Assembly: GCA_030834695.1 (NCBI GenBank)
Contig: JAUQXK010000089.1
Span: 62,001-126,000 of the forward strand
Origin: Desulfobacterales bacterium
Lineage (GTDB): Bacteria > Desulfobacterota > Desulfobacteria > Desulfobacterales > SpSt-501
Length of the DNA stretch: 64,000 nt
Reading direction: 5' to 3'
The position numbers and the translations under genes are program-made. Numbering within the stretch: the first letter of the stretch is position 1; each line of letters starts with the position of its first letter. Below the pieces are notes generated by a model that made no database searches, was not told where the DNA came from, and saw only the letters and a program-made list of their open reading frames with translations. Positions 17,257-26,023 of this stretch are shown in pieces.

Positions 17257-19101
17257 ATGAAACGCTTGTGGATGAAAGCGATAGCCGTCGGAATCATGGT
17301 GTTCATGAGTGCTGCGGTGAGCTACTCTCAGGAGCGCACGCCGGAAGACGTCCAACGGCTGATGGAACAGAAAGCGCCGCCGGCACCCTTATTCGTGCCC
17401 GGCGAAGTCATCGTGCGCATGAAACCCGCCCTCCGGCTCAGGGGAGCGGATTTAAGCCGTCTGGGGGTTCAAGAGAAAGAGAGCGTCACCTCCGGCGGCG
17501 AAATCATCTATCGCATTTCCCCTAACATCCGCACCACGATGTCGCGGGCTCAGCTCCTGGACCGCACCCTGCAGCTCGTTCGCCAGTTCGCCGCCAGACC
17601 GGATGTCGAATATGCCCAGCCCAACTACATCCTGCGCATCTCCGACAAAACTCCCAACGATCCGCGCTACCCGGAGCAGTGGCATTACTTTTCCAACGGG
17701 GCCGGGGCCGGGCAGTCCCCGGGCGGCATCAATCTTCCCAAAGCCTGGGATGCCTCGACCGGAAGCTCTGCCGTCGTGGTGGCCGTTGTCGACACGGGTA
17801 TTCTGCCGAACCACCCGGATATCCAGGGGTCTCCGAATGTGGTACCGGGGTACGACATGATCAGCGATGCGTTCATCAGCAACGATGGCGGCGGCCGGGA
17901 CAGCGACTCGACAGACCCCGGGGATGCGGCGGCGGCCGGCGAATGCTACCCCGGAAGCCCGGCGCTTCCTGATAGCTGGCATGGAACGCACGTTGCCGGC
18001 ACCATCGGCGCGGGCCACACCAACAACGGGATCGGGGTGGCCGGCATCAACTGGAATGTCAAAGTCCAAGCCGTCCGGGTCTTGGGCAAATGCGGCGGCA
18101 CGACCGCAGATATCAACGACGGCATCCGCTGGGCTGCAGGCCTGTCGGTTCCGGGAGTTCCCGCCAATCCCACGCCCGCCAAAGTCATCAACATGAGCTT
18201 GGGGACGCCTCCCGGAAATCCCTGCTCGATGTCGCCGTCCACCCAATCGGCCATAAACGATGCGATCGCCATGGGGGCGACGGTCGTGGTGGCAGCGGGA
18301 AACGATGCCACGGACGCCTCCCAGGTGTTTCCGGCAAGCTGCAACAACGTCATCACCGTTGCGGCCGGGGACGCCCGCGGCTATCTCGCCACGCGCTATT
18401 CCAATTATGGATCCACCGTGGAAATCATGGCTCCGGGCGGCGACGTCCGCCGGGACGACAACGGCGACGGCCGACCGGACGGCGTTCTAAGTCTGGTGCA
18501 TCCCAATGCCGGCACCTATGCCTACTATAACGGAACGTCCATGGCGGCTCCGCATGTGGCCGGTGTGGCGGCCCTCATACTGGCCCAACAGCCTTCGCTC
18601 GTGTCGTCCCAGGTGCTGGCCCACTTGCAAGCGAATGCGCTGCCGCGCACGGCAGCTCAATGCCCGCAGCCTTGTGGCGCCGGCCTGTTGAGCGCAGTTG
18701 CACCGGGAGCCCCCCCGCCGCCGCCACCGCCTCCTTCCCTGGCAGTGTCCTTAAGGCTCGACTCCAGCGACCTGCAGACCGGTGAATCCACGACCGCCAA
18801 GGCCATCGTCACCCAGAACGGCGCTCCGGTCGCCGGCAAGTCCGTCGCCTTCAACACCGGGAATGCGGGCGTCGCCAGCGTCGCGCCCGCCGCGGCCGTC
18901 ACCGACGCGAACGGACAGGCCCAGACGAGCGTGAAGGGAGAATCCAAAGGTGAGACCACGCTGAGCGCAACTGCCAACGGTGCCACCGCCAATGCACCGG
19001 TAAGAGTGCCGGATCTATCACTTACCGCCGTCGTCTTTATCGCCGCATTGGCTGTTATTATCGTCATAAAGCGAAACCGAAAAAATTCCGGCCAGGTTTA
19101 A
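17257..19101 (+). CDS. Exported S8 subtilisin-like protease with C-terminal sorting signal
   Basis: A 614-residue protein. Order: signal peptide (1-24), propeptide-like segment (45-125, ending DVEYAQPNY), S8 catalytic domain with Asp 179 (AVVDTG), His 242 (HGTHVAG) and Ser 428 (GTSMAAPH), a proline run (486-493), one Big-type immunoglobulin-like domain (about 495-582), and a tripartite C-terminus: VPDLSL (584-589), a hydrophobic helix (590-604) and KRNRK (605-609). That tail is the layout of exosortase substrates; the motif resembles the IPTL-type or JDVT-type signals but matches neither exactly. The exosortase-like gene starts five bases after its stop, so it is very likely the dedicated substrate. 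The target of the protease is unknown. Confidence 0.9.
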   Translation: MKRLWMKAIAVGIMVFMSAAVSYSQERTPEDVQRLMEQKAPPAPLFVPGEVIVRMKPALRLRGADLSRLGVQEKESVTSGGEIIYRISPNIRTTMSRAQLLDRTLQLVRQFAARPDVEYAQPNYILRISDKTPNDPRYPEQWHYFSNGAGAGQSPGGINLPKAWDASTGSSAVVVAVVDTGILPNHPDIQGSPNVVPGYDMISDAFISNDGGGRDSDSTDPGDAAAAGECYPGSPALPDSWHGTHVAGTIGAGHTNNGIGVAGINWNVKVQAVRVLGKCGGTTADINDGIRWAAGLSVPGVPANPTPAKVINMSLGTPPGNPCSMSPSTQSAINDAIAMGATVVVAAGNDATDASQVFPASCNNVITVAAGDARGYLATRYSNYGSTVEIMAPGGDVRRDDNGDGRPDGVLSLVHPNAGTYAYYNGTSMAAPHVAGVAALILAQQPSLVSSQVLAHLQANALPRTAAQCPQPCGAGLLSAVAPGAPPPPPPPPSLAVSLRLDSSDLQTGESTTAKAIVTQNGAPVAGKSVAFNTGNAGVASVAPAAAVTDANGQAQTSVKGESKGETTLSATANGATANAPVRVPDLSLTAVVFIAALAVIIVIKRNRKNSGQV

Positions 19102-19106
19102 AAAAA

Positions 19107-19655
19107 ATGATGGATAGCCTTTGCATCGGCTCGGCCTGGAGCCGCCCGACAGGGCGTTTTATAATTCGCGTTTCAACCCTCATGCTCCTCTTGCTGATGG
19201 TCTACCGCGACGATCTGTTGGGACGGCTCCTCGGCCCGTGGGAAGAATTGACTGCTCGGATGACGCTGTCCTTGCTGCATGCCTTTAAGATTGAGGCGGT
19301 GCGGCTTGGCTCTCAGATCCATCATCCCGGAGGGTTTGCTTATGAGATTTACTACCGCTGCACGGCCTTTCTGCCCGTGGCGCTCCTGGCGGCGCTGATC
19401 GCCGCTACACCGGTATCCGTGCGATCCAAACTGATTGGCGTATGCGCAGGAGCTCCCGTACTGGTCGCCCTGAATCTCATCCGCCTTGTACAGCTGTTCC
19501 ATACCGGTGTTTTCCACCCGGCGTTTTTCGATCTGGCCCACGGGCTGGTGTGGGAGATCATCTTGATGATGGCCACGCTGGGCATATGGTGGAGGTGGAG
19601 CCGGTGGGCAACGCACTCGAATCCATTGAGGAGGAAATGGAATGACCCCGTTTGA
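19107..19655 (+). CDS. Exosortase-family membrane transpeptidase/protease
   Basis: A 182-residue membrane protein with four or five helices. The exosortase catalytic triad is visible: Cys 85 in IYYRCTAF, Arg 126 in ALNLIRLV and His 145 in DLAHGLVW. These enzymes cleave a C-terminal signal of exported proteins and pass them to a surface glycan or lipid. The size is that of short exosortases such as XrtH rather than the long EpsH type. It lies directly after the S8 protease that carries a matching tail, and overlaps the next gene by 14 bases. No exopolysaccharide cluster adjoins. Confidence 0.82.
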   Translation: MMDSLCIGSAWSRPTGRFIIRVSTLMLLLLMVYRDDLLGRLLGPWEELTARMTLSLLHAFKIEAVRLGSQIHHPGGFAYEIYYRCTAFLPVALLAALIAATPVSVRSKLIGVCAGAPVLVALNLIRLVQLFHTGVFHPAFFDLAHGLVWEIILMMATLGIWWRWSRWATHSNPLRRKWNDPV

Positions 19656-20286
19656 AGCGTTTGAACGCATGCTGGCCGATACGGAACGGGGAACTATCAA
19701 CGGGCTGACAAGCCCTGCGAGTATACAGGCATTCCTGGATGATATCGCCTACAGCACCGACGACTTCTACCGATGTCCGTTGCGGGTGCTGAGAGAGCGC
19801 ACCGCCCACTGCTTCGATGGGGCCGTGTTTGCTGCGGCTGCATTGCGCCGCCTCGGCCATCCGCCACTGATACTGGACCTTTTGTCCAACGGCCGGGACG
19901 ATGAGCACCTGCTCGCCCTTTTCAAGGTCGACGGCCACTGGGGCGCGGTCGCCAAATCCAATTTCGTCGGCCTGCGTTTCCGCGAGCCGGTTTACCGCAG
20001 CCTGCGCGAGCTGGCGATGTCATACTTCGAGCAGTATTACAATATCGAACGCGAAAAGACCCTGCGCGGGTACACCGGCCCGCTCAATCTGAATCGCTTC
20101 GACCGCTTCGACTGGATGACGAGGGACGAGCCCTTAGAACTCATCGCCCGGCGCACCGACGAGATCCGCCGCATCAACCTGCTGCCGCCCGCCTTAGCGG
20201 ACAGACTATCCCCGGTCGATGAACGCTCTTATCAGGCCGGGTTGGCGGGAGCTGATCCGAAAGGCCTTTTTAAGCCATCGCAATAA
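19642..20286 (+). CDS. Transglutaminase-fold protein
   Basis: A 214-residue protein with the core of a transglutaminase-like cysteine enzyme: AHCFDGAVFAAAALRRLGHPP (Cys 57), then DDEHLLALFKVDGHWGAVAKSN (His 89 and His 99 region). This resembles bacterial transglutaminase-like peptidases. There is no signal peptide, so it should act inside the cell. GAGGAGG precedes its ATG, and it overlaps the exosortase gene by 14 bases, so the three genes 17257-20286 form one unit. It might act on the protease, its anchor or an unrelated substrate; that is open. Confidence 0.68.
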   Translation: MTPFEAFERMLADTERGTINGLTSPASIQAFLDDIAYSTDDFYRCPLRVLRERTAHCFDGAVFAAAALRRLGHPPLILDLLSNGRDDEHLLALFKVDGHWGAVAKSNFVGLRFREPVYRSLRELAMSYFEQYYNIEREKTLRGYTGPLNLNRFDRFDWMTRDEPLELIARRTDEIRRINLLPPALADRLSPVDERSYQAGLAGADPKGLFKPSQ

Positions 20287-20302
20287 GGGGTGCAGCGCAT
20301 AG

Positions 20303-21403
20303 TTAGATGCGCTGGTGGCGCCTGAGCTTGTCATCCATCTCCATGCGCGCCGCAGCCCGTGCCTGGGCCCGCAGGATGAAGGCGTCGCGTTGGTTTTTGG
20401 GAATCTCCGGTTGAAGCTCGGCAGACTTGCGCGCCAATGTGAGTGCGCCGCTCGGGCAGGTGCTGACGCATAGCCCACATCCGATGCAGCGGTCGGTGTT
20501 CAGCGAGGCGCGGCCGTCCGTCATAGTGAGGGCGTCCATCTGGCAGCGTTCGATGCAAGCTTCGCATCCCACGCACAGATCCGCATCATAGGCTGCAATG
20601 AAGGGCGAAGAAACCGCAAGTGCGGGTTTAGGGTGCCTTTTCAGATGCAAGAGCATTTGGCAGCAGTCCCCGCAGCAGCAGCAGATGTTCACGATGTCTT
20701 GGGCGTTGCTCGGCTGCAGCACCAGGCCTTCCGCCTCCGCTGTCTTGATTATCTCCAGCGTTTCTTCCAGGGTGATGAATCGTCCCAGCCCGTTGCGGGC
20801 ATAATATTCGGCACCCCAGCCGAAAACGAGACAGGCCTCCATTAGTTTGTCGCAACCCGCTCCCTTGATGTGATGTTCCCGGCGGCAGATGCAGGGGGCA
20901 ACTAAGAATTTCGACTGCTGACGAACGATCGCCTCGGCCTTCTCGTAGGGGAGGACCTCCAGGCCCGCATGGATGCTTTGGCCGACCGGTACGGTTCGAA
21001 GCTGCGGTATTCGGCCGAAAGCTTCCCGCCCCAGGTAGGGCAGGTACTCATCCATGTCCCGCACGAATTCGGGGTCAAGGTCGTTCACATGGTATTCCCA
21101 GATGCCGACCACGAACTGGGCGGCCATGTAACGCGGCTCGCGGTCCGGGCTTTCGATACTGAATATGAGTCCCTTCCGGGAGAGCTGTTTGAGGCGAACC
21201 TCGGCTTCTTCTTGCGAAAGACCGGCCCTCTCGGCGATGGCGGTTGCTGATTCGAGCTTCATGGTCACTTTCAACGCCAGCTGGGCTTCGTCCGGCGCGA
21301 AGAGCCGCTTCAAAATGCGCAATTCCACGCCGCTTTGGGTTGATGGAAACCCTGAAGGCAGGCCGTCCAGGTGCTCGCGCAGTTGGGTATAAACGTCGGA
21401 CAT
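20303..21403 (-). CDS. 4Fe-4S ferredoxin-type protein with N-terminal HTH-like region
   Basis: A 366-residue protein. Residues 20-95 look like a winged-helix unit (SATAIAERAGLSQEEAEVRLKQLSRKGLIF). A Cys-rich middle contains APCICRREHH, GCDKLMEAC and NICCCCGDCCQML. The C-terminal part has two classic 4Fe-4S motifs, CVGCEACIERCQMDA and CIGCGLCVSTCPSGA. It recalls reductive activators or electron donors found near corrinoid methyltransferases in anaerobes, but no methyltransferase of that type is nearby. It is a single gene, convergent with the transglutaminase gene. Role: redox protein, exact partner unknown. Confidence 0.82.
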   Translation of the reverse strand: MSDVYTQLREHLDGLPSGFPSTQSGVELRILKRLFAPDEAQLALKVTMKLESATAIAERAGLSQEEAEVRLKQLSRKGLIFSIESPDREPRYMAAQFVVGIWEYHVNDLDPEFVRDMDEYLPYLGREAFGRIPQLRTVPVGQSIHAGLEVLPYEKAEAIVRQQSKFLVAPCICRREHHIKGAGCDKLMEACLVFGWGAEYYARNGLGRFITLEETLEIIKTAEAEGLVLQPSNAQDIVNICCCCGDCCQMLLHLKRHPKPALAVSSPFIAAYDADLCVGCEACIERCQMDALTMTDGRASLNTDRCIGCGLCVSTCPSGALTLARKSAELQPEIPKNQRDAFILRAQARAAARMEMDDKLRRHQRI

Positions 21404-21613
21404 AGCAGGATCCCCCCTGAAAAGGTTTCATGGCCGGTACCGGTTCGGGTCAATGTCAATCATTTCTTGCACGCATTGTTCTTTTTGTAAAGGATGGGAG
21501 AGCCGGGGACAGCGTGAATGGACTGTATCAAGGTGGATAAGGAAACTATTCGGTCGGCAGCCGATCGAAGGCGCACGGCTCCGGAATGAGTGATTGCCGC
21601 AGGATCCGTTGAG

Positions 21614-21868
21614 TTACTGCGGAGAGGCTTCTCCGGCCAAAAGAAAACGCTCAAGCTCGGTGTCGAGTACTTTCCACCCCTTGCCGAGCTTCTGTGCTCG
21701 AATTTTGCCAGTTGCAATTAGTTTCAAAAATGTAGGCCGTGAAATACGGAGGTAATGACATGCTTCGCTAGTGTTGAACACCGGCGGCAGGGTGCTGATC
21801 GCAGAGAGATTGTTCCGGCGGGACCGGTCGATACGCGGGCTACCCGTTTTATCATCGTCCACGTTCAT
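21614..21868 (-). CDS. Excisionase-like HTH DNA-binding protein
   Basis: About 84 residues, with a MerR/excisionase-type helix-turn-helix: FNTSEACHYLRISRPTFLKLIATGKI then QKLGKGWKVLDTELERFL. Such proteins bind DNA and often regulate neighbouring genes or assist excision; no phage integrase is near. Three ATG codons lie in a row (21874, 21871, 21868); I take the last because it leaves six bases after AAGGA. It follows the PilZ-domain gene by 44 bases in the same direction, so it is probably part of that operon. Confidence 0.78.
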   Translation of the reverse strand: MNVDDDKTGSPRIDRSRRNNLSAISTLPPVFNTSEACHYLRISRPTFLKLIATGKIRAQKLGKGWKVLDTELERFLLAGEASPQ

Positions 21869-21912
21869 CATCATTCCTTTTGTTTTGTACAGCCGAGAAG
21901 TGGAAATCAAAA

Positions 21913-23082
21913 TCAATCCATGTGTTCAGGAGAATTGCCGGGGACATTTTTGCCCTGGTTTAGAAAACCTACGCTTTGCGCAAAAGCAAAAAATGCGCCA
22001 CCTAACACTGGAGGCAAATCGTCGAATCTGATTCCTAAAGATAGATAAATTTTACCATGATCCACCACCTTTTCCTTCCGGACTATCTTGCCTGAAATAA
22101 CCAATGACATTTTTTCTATAGACAAAATTACCCGAACCTCTGGTTTATGGCCATCAAGAATAGCTTTGAAGACGGTCTGATGGCTGTCTTCAACAAGATT
22201 ATCCGGCGATAGGAAGCACAGGCCGGTAACGGACCAGTCTCTCGCAAATCCCGCCATGCGGATCGAGGCGGTTTCATCCTTTTCTGGAATTATTTCGACA
22301 GCTATTGGGGTGGCAATGTTGTACCGCTTCGCTTTTCGAGCTAACGTAGAATCATTTTCCGTCTTTCTCAAATTTCGGATTTGAAGAAGATCGATAATCT
22401 TAGCTTCAAAATGAGAATGCACTCTGCACAGGCGAATGATTTTTTCCTTTTTAATACTAACTAGTTCAGTTCTCTTGAGCGTTACGATATGCGACTGGGA
22501 CCGGATGTCTTCAGAAAAGGGGTAAATGACGCCAAAAATATCGTTCGGCTTCAGCACCTGAATGGGTTTCTTGAACTTGACCTGCTGATCTTCGATCATC
22601 CGATAGTTGGACTCTTTGAGCTCTCCAGATACCACAAAATTTAATGCCCGCTCCACCCCCCCTAGCTGTTTCACTGTTATTCCGGATGGATAACATACAT
22701 TCTCGACGATTTGGCATAGATCTAGGAGCTCGTCTGCGGTCAGGCTCTTCCAAAATGCTGCAGCCGGCTTTCCATCAGAGGCTTGGCTTTGAAAAACTGA
22801 AATAAACCTTTCTACCTCTTCCTTACGTGGCTTGACCGCTTGCCACTGCGCCATTTTTGTCGCAACCCCGCTTAAAAACTGGCCTTCTTTTAAATAAATC
22901 TGCGTGGCACGGTCATAATGGTTGGCAGCTGCTTGAAGATGGGCATTCACCGCCAAAAGGTTTGCGTAGATTTTCAACAGTTGCGGGTTGTCTGGAAACC
23001 GCTTGAGCCAATGCCCGAGAACCTCCAGGGAATTGATTACGATGCTGCCGTCTAAAATGTATTCCAGCAATCGAGTGTTCAT
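21913..23082 (-). CDS. PilZ-domain protein with degenerate cyclic-nucleotide-binding-like domain
   Basis: About 389 residues. An N-terminal helical, TPR-like part (1-100, with ANHYDRATQIYLKEGQF) is followed by a CRP-type cNMP-binding-like fold (about 110-235) in which the phosphate-binding cassette is not clear, then a PilZ domain. The c-di-GMP signature is complete: R-x3-R (249-253, RKAKR) and DWSVTG (282-287). It should therefore bind c-di-GMP. The start at 23082 overlaps the stop of the upstream small gene in ATGA. The likely role is to couple c-di-GMP to surface behaviour or gene control; partners unknown. Confidence 0.83.
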   Translation of the reverse strand: MNTRLLEYILDGSIVINSLEVLGHWLKRFPDNPQLLKIYANLLAVNAHLQAAANHYDRATQIYLKEGQFLSGVATKMAQWQAVKPRKEEVERFISVFQSQASDGKPAAAFWKSLTADELLDLCQIVENVCYPSGITVKQLGGVERALNFVVSGELKESNYRMIEDQQVKFKKPIQVLKPNDIFGVIYPFSEDIRSQSHIVTLKRTELVSIKKEKIIRLCRVHSHFEAKIIDLLQIRNLRKTENDSTLARKAKRYNIATPIAVEIIPEKDETASIRMAGFARDWSVTGLCFLSPDNLVEDSHQTVFKAILDGHKPEVRVILSIEKMSLVISGKIVRKEKVVDHGKIYLSLGIRFDDLPPVLGGAFFAFAQSVGFLNQGKNVPGNSPEHMD

Positions 23083-23336
23083 TCTATAACTGTCTTTTTT
23101 AAGTGTGGATGAGAGCACTTTTCCCAGTTATAACTTCTTGTTCTGCCCCACTCGTTGCAGACACCGCAGGTTTTCTTTTCGGCGCAATCGAAAACCACTT
23201 CTTGATCGGATCCATCCGCGGCGGGTTCATCTGTATCCGGGAAAAAATTAATCGAAGTCAGGATCACATTGCGGCTCAGCCTATCGCAGTGAAATGGCGT
23301 ATAGACCAGCTGGGTGGCAGGCATTTTCACCTCCAT
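23079..23336 (-). CDS. Small Cys-rich protein of unknown function
   Basis: An 85-residue soluble protein that I do not recognise. Its second half contains CAEKKTCGVCNEWGRT and WEKCSHPH, which may form a zinc site from four Cys and a His. Two in-frame ATGs are possible, 23336 and 23324; the second has a closer GGAGGT. The stop overlaps the PilZ-gene ATG, so the products are coupled. It may be a small zinc-finger regulator that works with the PilZ protein and the HTH protein. Confidence 0.65.
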   Translation of the reverse strand: MEVKMPATQLVYTPFHCDRLSRNVILTSINFFPDTDEPAADGSDQEVVFDCAEKKTCGVCNEWGRTRSYNWEKCSHPHLKKTVIE

Positions 23337-23464
23337 CCATTTTTCTCCTTTTATAAAATTAACTTATTGAAAATATATTATTTATTTCCGTACAAAACGG
23401 AGGCCGCCCCCATTCGTACTGATCCTATTGAATTATCGGTAGGTTACCTTTTTTCTTTAATTTT

Positions 23465-24115
23465 TTAAGAAAAGGCCGGCGGAATCGGCGATTCGATTAG
23501 TATATCTTCCATTGCGGGCGAGCTAAAACGGACGGCAAGCGCATGCAGCATAAGGCGGGGGTATTTTTTTTGAAGCGATTTGTCGCCGTATAGGGTATCG
23601 CCCACAATCGGATGACCGATGCTGAAGAAATGAGCGCGGATCTGGTGCTTGCGGCCGGTCCGGGGATAGACCTTTATCAGTGTATAGCCGGAAAAGCGCC
23701 TTTCCACTGTGAATTGAGTGATGCAAGGCTTGCCTTTTTCCTGATCCTCTCCCATTCTGCCCGAACCGAAGCGCCTCAGAGGCTTGTCGATGGTGCCACT
23801 GTCTTCCTCGATCAACCCATGGACGAGGGCGAGGTAGGTTTTGTGTATTTTGCGCTGCTCAAACAACCGGTTCAGATACCGATGGGTTTCAGGGTTCTTG
23901 GCGAACAGGATGACCCCGCTCACCTGTTTGTCCAGGCGGTGGACGACGTATAATTTTATCTGGCGCGCTTCGGATAGAATCTTGAGCAGGGATGTTTTTT
24001 CAGGGTTGCGCTCGGGAATCGAGGCGAGCTTCACCGGTTTATCGACGGCGATAAGGTGTTCATTTTCATAGAGAATAGCGATCGTGTGAAATTCGGTGAC
24101 TATGGCAGCGGTCAT
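23465..24115 (-). CDS. RluA-family pseudouridine synthase
   Basis: A 216-residue RNA pseudouridine synthase of the RluA/RluC/RluD group. The active-site motif HRLDKQVSG is at 59-67 with the catalytic Asp 62, followed by KTYLALVHG and the GRKHQIRAHF motif near 163. No S4 RNA-binding domain is seen, so it is the short form, like RluA or TruC. The RNA target cannot be told. It is divergent from the PLP racemase gene, with about 145 bases between the starts. Confidence 0.9.
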   Translation of the reverse strand: MTAAIVTEFHTIAILYENEHLIAVDKPVKLASIPERNPEKTSLLKILSEARQIKLYVVHRLDKQVSGVILFAKNPETHRYLNRLFEQRKIHKTYLALVHGLIEEDSGTIDKPLRRFGSGRMGEDQEKGKPCITQFTVERRFSGYTLIKVYPRTGRKHQIRAHFFSIGHPIVGDTLYGDKSLQKKYPRLMLHALAVRFSSPAMEDILIESPIPPAFS

Positions 24116-24259
24116 GTCATTCCTTTCAAGCCGGAAAATTCAGGTTCATCCTATCAGCAAACTCCGCTTGAAATCCAACGGCGCTTTATCCGCTGAGGAT
24201 TGTTTGTTAAGCTTAGCACAAACGAATTCAGGGTGTGCAGGCGCTCAAAAGGAAAAACA

Positions 24260-25267
24260 ATGTCAAACGCACGGCTGCGAATCGATCTTGAGAAAATCGT
24301 TCATAACACCCGTCGGGCGTTGGCGATCAGCCATAAGCACGGGTTCGGGGTCATGGGGGTGACCAAAGGGGCGGCGGGTCTTCCCGAGGTGGCGAAGGCG
24401 ATGCTCGCTGGCGGCATTGAAGCACTGGGGGATTCGCGGCTCGAAAATATTGCACGCCTCAGGGCCGCGGGAATCCAAACCCACACAACGCTGCTGAGGT
24501 CTCCCGGTCCGAGCGACACCGCCCGCACGATTGAGCTGGCCGATGCCAGCTTGAATTCCGACATGGAAGTTGTTGAGGCCCTCTCCATTGAAGCGCGGAT
24601 GCAACGCAAGATCCACGGAGTGATTCTCATGGTCGACCTACACACCGGGCGGGAGGGGCTGCCGCCGGAACGGGTTGTGGCCGCCTGCCGCAAGCTGCGA
24701 TCTTTTCCGGGAATTCAGTTTCAGGGGATCGGGGCCTATTTTCATGTTGCCAGCGGCAGCGAACATCATCTCCAGGGCTTGCAGGGTTTTGTTTCCCTGG
24801 CAAAGCAAATTGAAAAAGAGCTGGGGAAGCCGCCGGCCATGCTATCCGGAGGTTCGTCGAACATTTTCCGCTCCATCGCGGTGGAAGGGCATCCCAACCC
24901 GGGGATCAACCATCTGCGCATCGGGACGGCCATTCTGCTGGGGTTCTCCTCCTCTCTCAATCCGATTACCATCGACGGTTTTGAACGCGATACGTTTGTC
25001 CTTCAGGCGGGAGTGATCGAAGTCAAAGCGGGAAAAACCGGTGAGGCGATCCTCGCCCTGGGCAAGCTCGACACCGACCCCCAGTTTCTTTTTCCAATGA
25101 ATCGCGGCGTGAAGGTTCGGGATGCGTCCAGTGACCACCTCATGGTCAGAATGGACCCGCCCCCCCAGGTCGGGGACTGGGTGTCCTTCCGTCTCGGTTA
25201 CCCAGCGCTATGCCGGCTGATGGCCTCGCCGTATATCAAATTAGAGTTCGTGAAGAGTAACTTGTAG
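24260..25267 (+). CDS. PLP-dependent alanine/ornithine racemase-like protein
   Basis: About 335 residues with a fold III PLP barrel. The PLP lysine is at 36 in GVTKGAAG, with AGGIEALGDSRLENI next. The C-terminal half has a beta domain with DWVSFRLGYPALCRLMASPY. It resembles the ornithine/alanine racemase family found in anaerobes. The start is the ATG at 24260, with AAAGGA upstream; the open frame extends to 24200 without a better start. It converges on an amino-acid ABC transporter operon, so a substrate such as ornithine, lysine or alanine is plausible. Confidence 0.82.
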   Translation: MSNARLRIDLEKIVHNTRRALAISHKHGFGVMGVTKGAAGLPEVAKAMLAGGIEALGDSRLENIARLRAAGIQTHTTLLRSPGPSDTARTIELADASLNSDMEVVEALSIEARMQRKIHGVILMVDLHTGREGLPPERVVAACRKLRSFPGIQFQGIGAYFHVASGSEHHLQGLQGFVSLAKQIEKELGKPPAMLSGGSSNIFRSIAVEGHPNPGINHLRIGTAILLGFSSSLNPITIDGFERDTFVLQAGVIEVKAGKTGEAILALGKLDTDPQFLFPMNRGVKVRDASSDHLMVRMDPPPQVGDWVSFRLGYPALCRLMASPYIKLEFVKSNL

Positions 25268-25281
25268 TTCCTGGCGCATAG

Positions 25282-26022
25282 CTAATGCGTCAGAATTTTG
25301 CTGAGGAACAGCTTGGTCCGCTCGCTCTTGGGATGAGAGAAGAACTCGCCCGGCGGGGCAATTTCGGTCAGTTCCCCGAAGTCCATGAAGGCCACCCGAT
25401 GGGAGACTTCGCGCGCGAAACCCATCTCATGGGTGACCACGATCATGGTCATTCCCTCGCGCGCCAGATTGCGCATGACCTCCAGTACCTCGTTGATCAT
25501 CTCCGGATCAAGAGCCGATGTGGGTTCGTCAAAGAGCATGATCTTCGGCCGCATGCACAGTCCGCGCGCGATGGCAACGCGCTGCTGCTGACCGCCCGAA
25601 AGCTGGGCCGGGTACTGGTGCAGTTTGTCGCCCAGCCCCACTTTTTCCAGTGAATACCGCCCCATGTCATCAGCCTCTTTCCTGGCAATCTTGCGGACTT
25701 TCATGGGCGCCAGCGTCACGTTCTGCAGGGCGGTCATGTGAGGGTAAAGGTTGAACTGCTGGAAGACGAAACCGATCTCGGCCCTTAGTTTGGTCATGTT
25801 GGTTTTCGGGTCGTGGACCTTCATGGCGTCGACGACGAGCTCGCCCTTCTGGATGGGTTCCAGCCGGTTGATGCTGCGGATGAGCGTACTTTTGCCCGAA
25901 CCACTCGGTCCGCAGACCACCATCACTTCCGCTTGAGCGACTTCGAGGTTGATGTCCTTCAACACGTGGAGGTCGCCGAACCACTTGTGGACGTTTTTGA
26001 ATTCGATCATCGCCCTCTGCAC
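25282..26022 (-). CDS. Polar amino-acid ABC transporter ATP-binding protein
   Basis: About 246 residues of the GlnQ/HisP type. Seen: Walker [11 protein letters not shown]-loop ([12 protein letters not shown]), signature LSGGQQQR, Walker [13 protein letters not shown], and the H-loop (VVTHEMGF). I place the start at the GTG at 26022, one base after the permease stop with AAAGG upstream; the ATG at 26010 is an alternative. It powers the two permeases upstream and with the binding protein forms a complete polar amino-acid importer. Confidence 0.92.
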   Translation of the reverse strand: MQRAMIEFKNVHKWFGDLHVLKDINLEVAQAEVMVVCGPSGSGKSTLIRSINRLEPIQKGELVVDAMKVHDPKTNMTKLRAEIGFVFQQFNLYPHMTALQNVTLAPMKVRKIARKEADDMGRYSLEKVGLGDKLHQYPAQLSGGQQQRVAIARGLCMRPKIMLFDEPTSALDPEMINEVLEVMRNLAREGMTMIVVTHEMGFAREVSHRVAFMDFGELTEIAPPGEFFSHPKSERTKLFLSKILTH

Positions 26023-26023
26023 G

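Noticed and set aside
17452-18246. 264-codon minus-strand frame inside the S8 protease
   Set aside because: Antisense to the catalytic Asp/His/Ser region; Gly/Arg/Asp-rich shadow composition.
21614-21868. Prophage or integrative element marked by the excisionase-like gene
   Set aside because: No integrase, attachment repeats or phage genes are near; the HTH alone is not enough.
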